37,560 nt of DNA from positions 1-37,560 of the forward strand of contig JAIULZ010000026.1 in NCBI GenBank assembly GCA_022565805.1, given 5' to 3'. The notes beneath the pieces are model-generated. The model saw only the letters and a list, made by a program, of their open reading frames with translations, was not told where the DNA came from and made no database searches. This stretch comes from Balneolales bacterium. Its GTDB lineage: Bacteria > Bacteroidota > Rhodothermia > Balneolales > Cyclonatronaceae. Of the stretch, positions 18,128-25,882 are shown one piece after another (the first letter of the stretch is position 1; each line of letters begins with the position of its first letter). Made by a program: the position numbers and the translations under genes.

Positions 18128-18172
18128 CTTCTGTATTTAAAATTAAAAAATGTTTTTTTAGCATTCATTTTA

Positions 18173-19672
18173 CTACCGAACCAAGTTTTCGACTGCTGCA
18201 GCAGCCTTAAAAAGCGATTCCTCTTTAAAATGAGGCGCCATAAATTGTATCCCAACCGGTAACTGCTTATCAAAATCTTCGTTTGCGGGTACACTAATTC
18301 CAGGAACACCGGCAAGATTAGCAGATATGGTATAAATATCACTTAAATACATTTGTAGCGGATCATCTGTTTTTTCGCCAAGAGGAAAAGCAACCGTGGG
18401 TGAAGTAGGGGAAATGATGACATCACACTGCGAAAAAGCGCTGTTAAAATCCTGCTGAATAAGACGGCGAATCTTTTGTGCTTTAGCGTAGTAGGCATCG
18501 TAATAACCAGAGCTGAGCACATAGGTACCAAGCATTATTCTACGCTTTACTTCGGCACCAAATCCTTCTGTGCGGCTTTGCTTATATAGTCTTACCAGCG
18601 CAGAATCTATTGCAGCTAAGTCTTCGCCTGCATCCTTGAGAGATTTTCTCTCGGCAGCAAGGTCTTCCGCAATTTTCTTTTGATCGGCGCGGTGCCCATA
18701 GCGAATACCGTCGTATCTTGCCAGATTGCTCGAAGCTTCTGCTGTTGCCAAAATATAGTAAGTAGCAACAGCATATTTTGTATGGGGTAATTTAATAGAA
18801 ACGAACTCGCAGCCTGCCTCTTTAAGCTGCTCCATTCGAAGTTCAACCAATTCACGAACTTCAGCATCCATACCTTCACCAAAATACTCTTCCGGAACAC
18901 CAATACGCAAACCTTTAACAGAGTCATTTACGGTTTCAGAATAATTACCTACGGGAACCGGAGAACTAGTTGCGTCTCTGCTGTCTTGACCAGCCAGAAC
19001 TTCCAGCATAAGCGCGGCATCCTCTACATTGGCAGTCATAGGGCCAATAGAATCGAAAGATGATGCGTATGCAATTAAACCGTAGCGAGAAACTCGCCCA
19101 TAGGTTGGCCGAAGTCCGACGATGCCACATAAAGACGCGGGCTGACGAATAGACCCTCCTGTATCGGAACCCAGGGTTGCGTGGCACATGCCAGCTGCGA
19201 CGGCTGCTGCACTGCCACCAGACGACCCGCCTGGCACACGAGTTGTATCATGCGGATTACGAACAACGCCATAGGCAGAATTTTCAGTTGATGAACCCAT
19301 TGCGAATTCATCCATATTAGTACGACCGATTAAAACAGCATCTTCTGCAAGCAGTTTTTCTACAGCGGTGGCGGTATAAACACTTTCGAAGCCTTCCAGC
19401 ATTTTAGAACCTGCAGTAGAGACCTTGCCATTCTCAACAATGGCTTCTTTAATACCAATTACGGCACCAGCAAGTTTACCTGCCGTGCCGGCCTTAATTT
19501 TATCCTCCACGATTGCTGCCTGCCGAAGCGCCTGATCTACATATGTCTGGGAAAAGGCATTGATTTCAGGATTTTTATTTGCGATTACTTCGGCATACTT
19601 GGAAATAATATCGGCAAAGCTATCGCCATCCTTAATTTTAGCGCGGGTTTGTGAAATAGATAGTGGTCTCAA
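18173..19672 (-). CDS. gatA: Aspartyl/glutamyl-tRNA(Asn/Gln) amidotransferase subunit A
   Basis: The amidase subunit of the GatCAB complex, which converts Glu-tRNA(Gln) and/or Asp-tRNA(Asn) to the amide form using ammonia from glutamine. It is 499 aa, the usual family size. The Ser-cisSer-Lys triad is visible as Lys75 in GIKEAI, Ser150 in VPGGSSGGSAAA and Ser174 in SDTGGSIRQP, in the same order and spacing as characterised GatA proteins. VSRYGLIAYASSFDSIGP is a further GatA-specific block. gatB and gatC are not in the window; tatA lies 96 nt upstream on the same strand, with a hairpin between them. Confidence 0.94.
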   Translation of the reverse strand: MRPLSISQTRAKIKDGDSFADIISKYAEVIANKNPEINAFSQTYVDQALRQAAIVEDKIKAGTAGKLAGAVIGIKEAIVENGKVSTAGSKMLEGFESVYTATAVEKLLAEDAVLIGRTNMDEFAMGSSTENSAYGVVRNPHDTTRVPGGSSGGSAAAVAAGMCHATLGSDTGGSIRQPASLCGIVGLRPTYGRVSRYGLIAYASSFDSIGPMTANVEDAALMLEVLAGQDSRDATSSPVPVGNYSETVNDSVKGLRIGVPEEYFGEGMDAEVRELVELRMEQLKEAGCEFVSIKLPHTKYAVATYYILATAEASSNLARYDGIRYGHRADQKKIAEDLAAERKSLKDAGEDLAAIDSALVRLYKQSRTEGFGAEVKRRIMLGTYVLSSGYYDAYYAKAQKIRRLIQQDFNSAFSQCDVIISPTSPTVAFPLGEKTDDPLQMYLSDIYTISANLAGVPGISVPANEDFDKQLPVGIQFMAPHFKEESLFKAAAAVENLVR

Positions 19673-19703
19673 AGCCTTAAGTTGATGATTATTAAATAGC
19701 GAT

Positions 19704-19732
19704 GCCGGCTCCCCTGTGTGGAGAAACCGGCA
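19704..19732. other. Hairpin between tatA and gatA
   Basis: GCCGG (19704-19708) pairs with CCGGC (19728-19732), with an inner CTCC/GGAG stem (19709-19712, 19720-19723). On the minus strand no T-run follows, so it does not look like a simple terminator for tatA; on the plus strand AAAAATTC follows. It lies in the leader of gatA and could influence its expression. Confidence 0.35.
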
Positions 19733-19755
19733 AAAATTCTAAAAAAAACATTAGA

Positions 19756-19778
19756 GAAAAAAAAGCCCTTAGCTGGCT
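19756..19778 (-). terminator. Weak terminator candidate at the end of tatA
   Basis: On the minus strand AGCC...GGCT (complements of 19775-19778 and 19764-19767) forms a 4-bp stem followed by eight T residues (A-run 19756-19763). It overlaps the tatA stop codon. The stem is short, so partial read-through into gatA is likely. Confidence 0.35.
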
Positions 19779-19996
19779 GTTTTTTCCTTATTTTCCGGAC
19801 CGGTTTTCGAATTCCGGTTATTTTCGTTTTCGTTTACTCCGGTTTCAATTTCACTTCTAATCTCGTTTGAAGCTTTTTTAAACTCATTGATACCTTGTCC
19901 TAAGCCTCTTGCAAGTTCAGGTATTTTCTTAGCACCAAAGAGCAAAAGAATGATTAGTACGATAATGGCCATTTCGAAGCCGCCAAAAGATCCCAT
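19769..19996 (-). CDS. tatA: Sec-independent protein translocase TatA/TatE
   Basis: The pore-forming subunit of the twin-arginine translocation system for folded proteins. It is 75 aa. It has a single N-terminal membrane helix (about 6-21, [15 protein letters not shown]), then the [15 protein letters not shown] hinge and amphipathic helix, and a charged hydrophilic tail, all typical of TatA. The phenylalanine-glycine pair before the KKIPELAR helix is present. tatC is not in the window. Confidence 0.93.
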   Translation of the reverse strand: MGSFGGFEMAIIVLIILLLFGAKKIPELARGLGQGINEFKKASNEIRSEIETGVNENENNRNSKTGPENKEKTAS

Positions 19997-20247
19997 AGAA
20001 AAAATAAATTAAAGATTATTTGCCAAATATATGCGACAATAGTTAAATATAAGAAACAATATCTGGTTTACACACCCGTATTTAACGAAACCGCCTGATG
20101 TTAACGATTAGGATTGGGTACTGTTGCAAGACAGAAATTAAATTCATTTTTTTTACGTTTTATGCTTGTAAATTACTCAAAGTTTGATTTTAATACTGCG
20201 AGTTTTGACAAGATTAATATTTATTCCGCTAAATTATTTAAAATCAT

Positions 20248-20493
20248 ATGATCTGGACCGTTGAACTTGCTGCTACACTTGAAGAAGCTCCATGGCCCGC
20301 TACCCGGGAAGAGCTCATTGAATGGGCCGAACGAAATGGATGTCCGCAGCAGGTAATCGATAACTTATACGAACTGGATGAAGAGGACGAAACTCCCTAC
20401 GAAAGTATTGAGGAGATTTGGCCTGACTATATCATGAAGGAAGATTTCTTTCATGGAGAAGAAGACGACGGTTTTGATTACGACGATGTTTAG
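20248..20493 (+). CDS. DUF2795 domain small acidic protein
   Basis: An 81-aa, strongly acidic protein. Residues about 15-68 match the DUF2795 pattern by eye: WPATREELIEWAERNG, PQQVIDNLYELD, then YESIEEIWPDY. The function of the family is not established. The first 12 residues (MIWTVELAATLE) and the last 15, nearly all Asp, Glu, Phe and Gly, lie outside the domain. The gene is flanked by non-coding DNA on both sides, with its own strong terminator downstream, so it is probably monocistronic. No signal peptide, so probably cytoplasmic. Confidence 0.85.
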   Translation: MIWTVELAATLEEAPWPATREELIEWAERNGCPQQVIDNLYELDEEDETPYESIEEIWPDYIMKEDFFHGEEDDGFDYDDV

Positions 20494-20597
20494 CAATCTC
20501 CGCCTTTAATATACCGCGGCTTTTGCACATCATTTGTTTTCCGTCTGCATTACCAGCTTCATGCTAATTTGCAATAACCTACTGGTATTTTAAAAAA

Positions 20598-20626
20598 AGC
20601 TGTATGTGCGCATACGGCTTTTTTTA
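20598..20626 (+). terminator. Terminator of the DUF2795 gene
   Basis: A 9-bp stem with one T-G wobble (AGCTGTATG at 20598-20606, CATACGGCT at 20611-20619) has a 4-nt TGCG loop and is followed by a T-run. An A-run lies on the other side (20592-20598), so it could act in both directions. It is about 105 nt downstream of the stop. Confidence 0.85.
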
Positions 20627-20679
20627 TTCCTGAGCCGTCTTTCGGAAAATGGCTTCCGCATATTCTTATAAACAAAACT

Positions 20680-20706
20680 ATATAATTATAATTATTATAA
20701 TTATAT
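20680..20706. repeat. Perfect 13-bp A/T-only inverted repeat
   Basis: ATATAATTATAAT (20680-20692) and ATTATAATTATAT (20694-20706) are exact inverse complements around a single central T at 20693, all A/T. It lies in a long non-coding stretch, about 60 bp after the DUF2795 terminator. Confidence 0.7.
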
Positions 20707-21170
20707 GCTTATCAAATATGCTGAGTCATAGTCGTAGCCATAGTTATCTAATTAATCCGATTTCTGCTATTTGTGCAAAAATGAATCAATCATTCGGGTT
20801 AACTGGAATTATTATGCGATACAGGCAAATCTAAGTGTAATAATATTTAAGGTATAATTTTCTTGCCGTATATTATATTCCATCATATTAATTTCTATGG
20901 AGTTTAAGCAGGTCCGCTAATTGAGACAACCTTTTTCTGTTGCATAAAAAATCTACTGTCTTGCAATGACAAACAACGATTCTGAATCGGCTTTGGCCCC
21001 TGCGAATCACCTGTTTAATTACACACGCTCATATTATATACCAATACACAAAGATTCCACATAAGAAGTATTTTGATAAGCTTTTTTTATTAATTAATTA
21101 GTATTTAAGTCGCACAAGTAAACTTATTCACATGTTTTTTTCAACAAGTGATTTAATAATTCCCATCTGA

Positions 21171-23525
21171 TTGTTTTCAATTTTCACAGAACATACCGTT
21201 TTTATCTTCCGCTTCTTTTTGTGTAAAAAGGCGTTACTTACTATTTGTTTACTTTTCTTTCTGTTTTTTCCGTATTACAATTTGCTTGCACAGCAAAACG
21301 GAACAGAAGAGCCGGAAGTAGAGAATTTGGTCAGATCGGTTCGTTTTAACGGGAACTCCTACTTTAGTAATGGTGATTTAGAGCGAGTAGTAAGAACCCA
21401 AACGAATCGCGAAATTTTTGGTATTCCCGGTGCTACTCTCTGGCTAGGCCTGTATAGAATAAGCTCAAGACTTGGCGAAGCACCACGCATATTAAATCGC
21501 AATACTGTAGCTCAGGATAAAGAGAGAATCCGGCTTTTTTATAACAATCATGGCTTTTTCAGCGCTCAGGTAGACACGACAGTTGAGCGAATACGAAGTA
21601 GAAGATATCGAGTAATATTCCATATTACAGAAGGAGATCCTTCTGTAATACGATCGGTAACCTATCGGGGGTTTCCGGAGGATATGGATCCAAGAACTGT
21701 AGAACGCTTTTATAGCCGAAGTCCCCTTATTCGTGAGCAGATAAATGATACAACCTACTCGGTAAACAGGCAGTATTCTGTAGACCAAATAAGCGTTGAA
21801 AGGAACCGCGTTATCGAGCTTTTGCATAACAATGGGTACGCATCGGCGAGCAGAGACTCTATAATTGCACTTATTCGTAGAGACCCCGAGAACCCTCTGG
21901 AACTGGACATGATGATGAGGATAAGGCCGGGTCCCGTTTATACATTCGGGGATGTTCGTATTAATCTGGAGGCACCGGGAATAAGCTCAAATGGTTCTGT
22001 AAGATCAGATACATTAATGGGAGAACCTTTCACGATAGAACCAAACCGCCTCATTCTTAATATAGATGAGCAGGCGAGAACCCGCTCCAGGTTGTTACAG
22101 CAACGGGTCTTATTTAAGCCAGGCGAACGATTCGATAACAGAATCTACATGTCTACCGTAAACCAGTTTCAAACGCTTCAAATGCTAAGTGTTAGGCAGT
22201 TTAGCCTTACAGAAAGCGGTGGTCAGACCGATTTTTCGCAATCTCAGCTACCTGTATATCTCGATCTGGAAACATTACCGCGGCATCAGATTCGAAGTGA
22301 CTTGTTCGGGATGCAGCGCGTAGGCCCGGGCGCGGGTGCCGGTATACAGTACAGTAACAATAATATTTTTGGAAGAGCAGAGCGTTTAGAAATTGGCCTA
22401 AGTGGCAGCTACGAATATACCGGACAGTCTAATTTTGATAATCCAAGAAGCTTTGAAATAAGTACAAACTATAGTTTTCCAAGATTTGCATATCCGTTTA
22501 CCGCATTCAACAACGATCGGCGTTTTCTTAACCCAAGAACACGGTTTCAGCTCAGCTATGGGCAGATACGGCAGATTAACTTTAATGTAGATGATAACGT
22601 ACGATTCTCTACAAGATATCAGGCTAATCACGACCGAACCACAGCCAGCTTTTTCGATTTAATTGAGCTGGAATGGTTCGATGCTAACATTACCGACTCG
22701 TTCCGGGAGTCTATCCAGCAAAATACCGAAAACGATCTGCTTGTAGAGTTAATACTAAACGATTATCAGCCTCAATTTACATCGCTATCGCGATACACGT
22801 TTAGAAATACGGCAACACACCCTATTCGCCGTGATAGTGGTTTTTTCCTCGAAGCAAGTGTTGAGGTCGGGGGCAACCTGCCCTATCTGGTAGAAACTTT
22901 ATTTATTTCGCGAGAAGATTCGCTTAGAGGCACAATCCCGTCTTTTAGTATAAGCGGCAGAGAATTGGCATACAGCCAGTTTATTAAAACAAGCTTTGAT
23001 TACCGAAGATATTATACTATTGGCTCTAATTCTGTATTTGCTTGGCGTGGCTTTGCAGGAATCGCGTACCCATACGGGCTTAGCAAAACCATACCCATAA
23101 ACCGACGTTTTTTCGCGGGTGGCACTAACGATATAAGGGGCTGGGACCCACTAACACTCGGTCCCGGAAGTAACGACAGGAATATCAATCCTATTAATGG
23201 CGGTGATATAAAGCTTGCCGGATTTATGGAATTCAGAAATACCTTTTCACGCAACTTTTTATCAACTAACTGGATATTAGCAGCATTTGCAGATTTCGGA
23301 AATGTTTGGCTCGGGCCGCGAAATGAAATTGATGAGGGGAAGTTTAGTTTAGAAACCTTTTGGGAGGAAATTGCGCTCAGTTCCGGAATTGGACTAAGGC
23401 TAGATTGGGAGTTTGTAATTCTTCGGCTCGATCTGGCTTACAGAATAAATGATTTAGGAAACGAACCTGGTACAAATATTTTACAGCGAAGAATGTTTCA
23501 CTTCGGTATCGGACATTCTTTTTAG
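21171..23525 (+). CDS. Omp85-family outer membrane protein (BamA/TamA-like)
   Basis: An outer-membrane barrel protein of the Omp85 superfamily, involved in inserting or exporting outer-membrane proteins. POTRA-like repeats are visible: LVRSVRFNGNSYFSNGDLE, then VIRSVTYRGFPEDMD, then a third starting VYTFGDVRI. A barrel of roughly 400 residues follows, with GGTNDIRGWDP near 660-670, the conserved loop-6 motif (VRGF/Y in BamA), and a C-terminal strand ending FHFGIGHSF with terminal Phe. About three POTRA domains resemble TamA more than five-POTRA BamA. There is no ATG start; the frame opens at TTG 21171 (784 aa), but TTG at 21219 (768 aa) gives a cleaner signal peptide, MCKKALLTICLLFFLFF...LLAQQ. 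No tamB or bam gene is adjacent. Confidence 0.85.
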   Translation: MFSIFTEHTVFIFRFFLCKKALLTICLLFFLFFPYYNLLAQQNGTEEPEVENLVRSVRFNGNSYFSNGDLERVVRTQTNREIFGIPGATLWLGLYRISSRLGEAPRILNRNTVAQDKERIRLFYNNHGFFSAQVDTTVERIRSRRYRVIFHITEGDPSVIRSVTYRGFPEDMDPRTVERFYSRSPLIREQINDTTYSVNRQYSVDQISVERNRVIELLHNNGYASASRDSIIALIRRDPENPLELDMMMRIRPGPVYTFGDVRINLEAPGISSNGSVRSDTLMGEPFTIEPNRLILNIDEQARTRSRLLQQRVLFKPGERFDNRIYMSTVNQFQTLQMLSVRQFSLTESGGQTDFSQSQLPVYLDLETLPRHQIRSDLFGMQRVGPGAGAGIQYSNNNIFGRAERLEIGLSGSYEYTGQSNFDNPRSFEISTNYSFPRFAYPFTAFNNDRRFLNPRTRFQLSYGQIRQINFNVDDNVRFSTRYQANHDRTTASFFDLIELEWFDANITDSFRESIQQNTENDLLVELILNDYQPQFTSLSRYTFRNTATHPIRRDSGFFLEASVEVGGNLPYLVETLFISREDSLRGTIPSFSISGRELAYSQFIKTSFDYRRYYTIGSNSVFAWRGFAGIAYPYGLSKTIPINRRFFAGGTNDIRGWDPLTLGPGSNDRNINPINGGDIKLAGFMEFRNTFSRNFLSTNWILAAFADFGNVWLGPRNEIDEGKFSLETFWEEIALSSGIGLRLDWEFVILRLDLAYRINDLGNEPGTNILQRRMFHFGIGHSF

Positions 23526-23677
23526 ACGAATGGTTTCTGCTGCCCAAAACAGTTTCGGAGGCATATCACAATTGTTACTTATACCTTTTCTTTTCAGTTT
23601 TAAATGAAGCCGTTTGCATTTGCGCTATATGGCGTATATTTATTTACAGAACATGATAGCCTTAATTAGAAAGTAGC

Positions 23678-24229
23678 ATGCTTAAAAATAATTCTCTTTT
23701 AAAAAGATTTCGCGGGCAGGCAGCCATTGTTTTCCAGTCTATGCTTCTAAAAGAGCTTACCCACCTGGAAGCATACGAATTTGTACAGCTTTGCCATCGC
23801 CGTTCCTACGAAGAAGGCGAATACATTTATCATTTTAATGATCCGGGTAACGGCTTTTACATTATTGAAAGCGGGCGTATTGAGCTACTTCTTGAAGACG
23901 ACAACCAAAGCAACGAAGAACGTGCCTCCATTCCACTAACAGCGCCACAGTGTTTTGGAAACCTGAGTCTTCTTAACGAGATGCGGCGTATGTCGTCTGC
24001 CCGCACAACAGAGCCTACCATAGTACTAGGCTTTTTTACTCCCGATTTCATAACCTTAGAGAAAAGATACCCACAAATTGCGCTTAAGCTACTTAAGGAA
24101 TTTAACAGGGTAACCTCTATGCAGCTTATTGCTACTATGAATGAGCTTTCGCAGAAAACAAGTCCGTTAGAAACCTACCAACTGCAGTTTCAAACTTTTT
24201 ACAGCCATAGCGACGAAGATACTATCTAA
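23678..24229 (+). CDS. Cyclic nucleotide-binding domain protein
   Basis: A 183-aa protein with one cNMP-binding (CRP-like) beta-barrel domain, about residues 20-140: EGEYIYHFNDPGNGFYIIESGRIELLLED, then a loop ending CFGNLSLLNEMRRMSSARTTEPT, where the phosphate-binding cassette (FGNLSLL...RMSSART) is recognisable. No helix-turn-helix or catalytic domain follows; the remaining 40 residues look helical. It is therefore not a CRP/FNR-type transcription factor by itself, and may act through a partner. Whether it binds cAMP or cGMP is not clear, since the cassette departs from the canonical FGExALL. It is 73 nt upstream of the rlmD-like gene on the same strand. Confidence 0.85.
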   Translation: MLKNNSLLKRFRGQAAIVFQSMLLKELTHLEAYEFVQLCHRRSYEEGEYIYHFNDPGNGFYIIESGRIELLLEDDNQSNEERASIPLTAPQCFGNLSLLNEMRRMSSARTTEPTIVLGFFTPDFITLEKRYPQIALKLLKEFNRVTSMQLIATMNELSQKTSPLETYQLQFQTFYSHSDEDTI

Positions 24230-24302
24230 CTCCTCAAAGAAGAAACAATTTCAATTAAAGCATTTTCCAGCTTTAACTTAATAATAGCCGAACTAAAATT
24301 TC

Positions 24303-25721
24303 ATGTCGATAAAAAAAGGCGCACTGGCCGAATTGGAAATTACATCTGCCGCCTACGAAGGCAAGGGGTTTGGAAAGCTGGCAGATCGTGCCTGCTTTGT
24401 GAAAAACACTGCTCCGGGTGATACAGTACAGGTACGAATCATCAAAAAAAGAAAAGCATTTTTTGAAGGGCAGCTTGTAAAGATTCTTCAACCTGGCCCG
24501 AACCGCATACAGCCCAAATGTACTCATTCCGAAGTTTGCGGCGGCTGTTCGTGGCAGCATGTAGATTATGCTGAACAACTTAGGTTTAAAAGACAGCACG
24601 TAGAAGATCATATGCACAGAATTGGTGGATTAAGAGATCTTGTACCTTTACCTGCTGTAGCCGCTCCCGAAATATTTTATTACAGAAATAAAATGGAGTA
24701 TTCGTTTGGAGATAGGCGCTGGCTAACCCGGGAGGAAATACAAAGTGGCGTACCGATTAAAGATAAAGACGTGGCCGCCGGTATGCATGCACCCGGCAGA
24801 TTCGACCGGATTTTAAACCTGAACGAATGCCACCTTCAAATTCCGGTTTCTTTTGAGCTTCTCGACTTTGTGCGAAACTACGCCCTCCAAAACGGCATTA
24901 CGTCTTACAACCCTGTTAAGCATGAAGGTTATTTACGCCACTTAATGATACGAAATGGAATTCGAACAAACGACCTGATGGTTAACGTGGTAACCTCTTC
25001 CGAAAACGATGATTTGATGCAAAAGCTGAGTCAGGTTCTGCTAGACCGGTTTCCGCAAATAACCACTATCGTTAACAACATTAACGATACCTTGTCCCCA
25101 AGCTCGGAAGGCCGCATAGAAAAAATATTTTACGGACCAGGATATATTGAAGAAATTATCGGTAATAATCGTTTTAAGATTTCTGCAAACACCTTTTTTC
25201 AAACAAATACGATACAGGCAGAAAAGCTTTATACCATTGCCAGAGATTTTGCCAATATTAAGAAAAATGATCTGGTTTACGATTTATACTGTGGTGTTGG
25301 CTCGCTCAGTCTTTTTGTAGCAGAGCAGGCCCGACAGGTTGTTGGCATAGAAATTAATGCTGTTTCAGTCCAAAAAGCAGGCGAAAATGCCGCCAGAAAT
25401 AATATTTCAAATACGTCTTTCGAAACAGGAGACATGAAAGATGTTTTTAAAGATACTTTCATATCTAAATACGGTCGGCCAGATGTAATAATTACAGACC
25501 CGCCAAGAGCAGGAATGCACCCCGACGTAATTAAAACCTTGCTTGAACTCAAAGCTCCAAAAATTGTTTATGTAAGCTGCAATAGCGCAACCATGGCCAG
25601 AGACCTATCGGAACTGAACCAACAGTACACAATAGATGCTATTCAGCCTGTAGATATGTTTCCACAAACCTATCATATAGAAACAGTTGCACAGCTTCAT
25701 TTACGTGCCGGGCAGTTATAA
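24303..25721 (+). CDS. rlmD: 23S rRNA (uracil-5-)-methyltransferase, RlmD/RumA type
   Basis: A SAM-dependent methyltransferase of the TrmA/RlmC/RlmD family, which makes 5-methyluridine in RNA. It is 472 aa. Domains in order: a TRAM domain (about 1-62); a [4Fe-4S] cluster formed by Cys73, Cys79 and Cys82 in CTHSEVCGGCSW plus Cys176 in NECHLQ; a SAM-binding fold with VYDLYCGVGSLSLF; and the DPPRAGMHP motif. The catalytic cysteine is Cys426 in VSCNSATMARDL, and HIETVAQL is the C-terminal signature. The TRAM domain and cluster fit RlmD, but some bacteria use one such protein for two rRNA sites (RlmCD), so the exact target is uncertain. Confidence 0.9.
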   Translation: MSIKKGALAELEITSAAYEGKGFGKLADRACFVKNTAPGDTVQVRIIKKRKAFFEGQLVKILQPGPNRIQPKCTHSEVCGGCSWQHVDYAEQLRFKRQHVEDHMHRIGGLRDLVPLPAVAAPEIFYYRNKMEYSFGDRRWLTREEIQSGVPIKDKDVAAGMHAPGRFDRILNLNECHLQIPVSFELLDFVRNYALQNGITSYNPVKHEGYLRHLMIRNGIRTNDLMVNVVTSSENDDLMQKLSQVLLDRFPQITTIVNNINDTLSPSSEGRIEKIFYGPGYIEEIIGNNRFKISANTFFQTNTIQAEKLYTIARDFANIKKNDLVYDLYCGVGSLSLFVAEQARQVVGIEINAVSVQKAGENAARNNISNTSFETGDMKDVFKDTFISKYGRPDVIITDPPRAGMHPDVIKTLLELKAPKIVYVSCNSATMARDLSELNQQYTIDAIQPVDMFPQTYHIETVAQLHLRAGQL

Positions 25722-25741
25722 ACCCGGCAAATGACATTTGC
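25707..25741. other. Overlapping hairpins at the end of the rlmD-like gene
   Basis: GCCGGG (25707-25712) and CCCGGC (25723-25728) form a perfect 6-bp stem with the stop codon in its loop. A second perfect 6-bp repeat overlaps it: GCAAAT (25727-25732), GAC, ATTTGC (25736-25741). They share two bases, so the two stems are mutually exclusive at their boundary. There is no T-run, so this is not a standard terminator, though it may stabilise the 3' end. Confidence 0.4.
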
Positions 25742-25882
25742 TAAAGTTTGGCAATCGTGTTTTGCTATGAACTTATTTCGGATGCACTATCTGCATCAAA
25801 ATTTAGATTATATTGAATTTCTGATATCTTTTTGGTCAGTTGAATGGCTTATGGGTAAAACAAAATTATTAAATAGTATTGT

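Larger units (their letters stand above)
17760..18172. other. Intergenic region between the S9 peptidase gene and gatA
   Basis: No gene is recognised in these 413 bp. They hold the S9 peptidase promoter candidate (17789-17796), a perfect 8-bp inverted repeat at 17856-17874 and the gatA terminator at 18104-18127. The remainder is AT-rich with stops in all frames. Confidence 0.6.
20494..21170. other. Intergenic region before the Omp85-like gene
   Basis: 677 bp without a credible gene. It holds the terminator at 20598-20626 and a perfect AT palindrome at 20680-20706; the rest is AT-rich. An in-frame ATG at 21132 is cut off by a TGA at 21168-21170, immediately before the TTG start used for the downstream gene, so it cannot start that protein. 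Confidence 0.6.

Noticed and set aside
18059-18262. Plus-strand open frame crossing the gatA terminator
   Set aside because: It overlaps the terminator and the 3' end of gatA and has no leader or homology features.
20649-20834. 61-residue frame with a run of isoleucines
   Set aside because: The isoleucine run is only the translation of the A/T palindrome; start context and composition are not gene-like.
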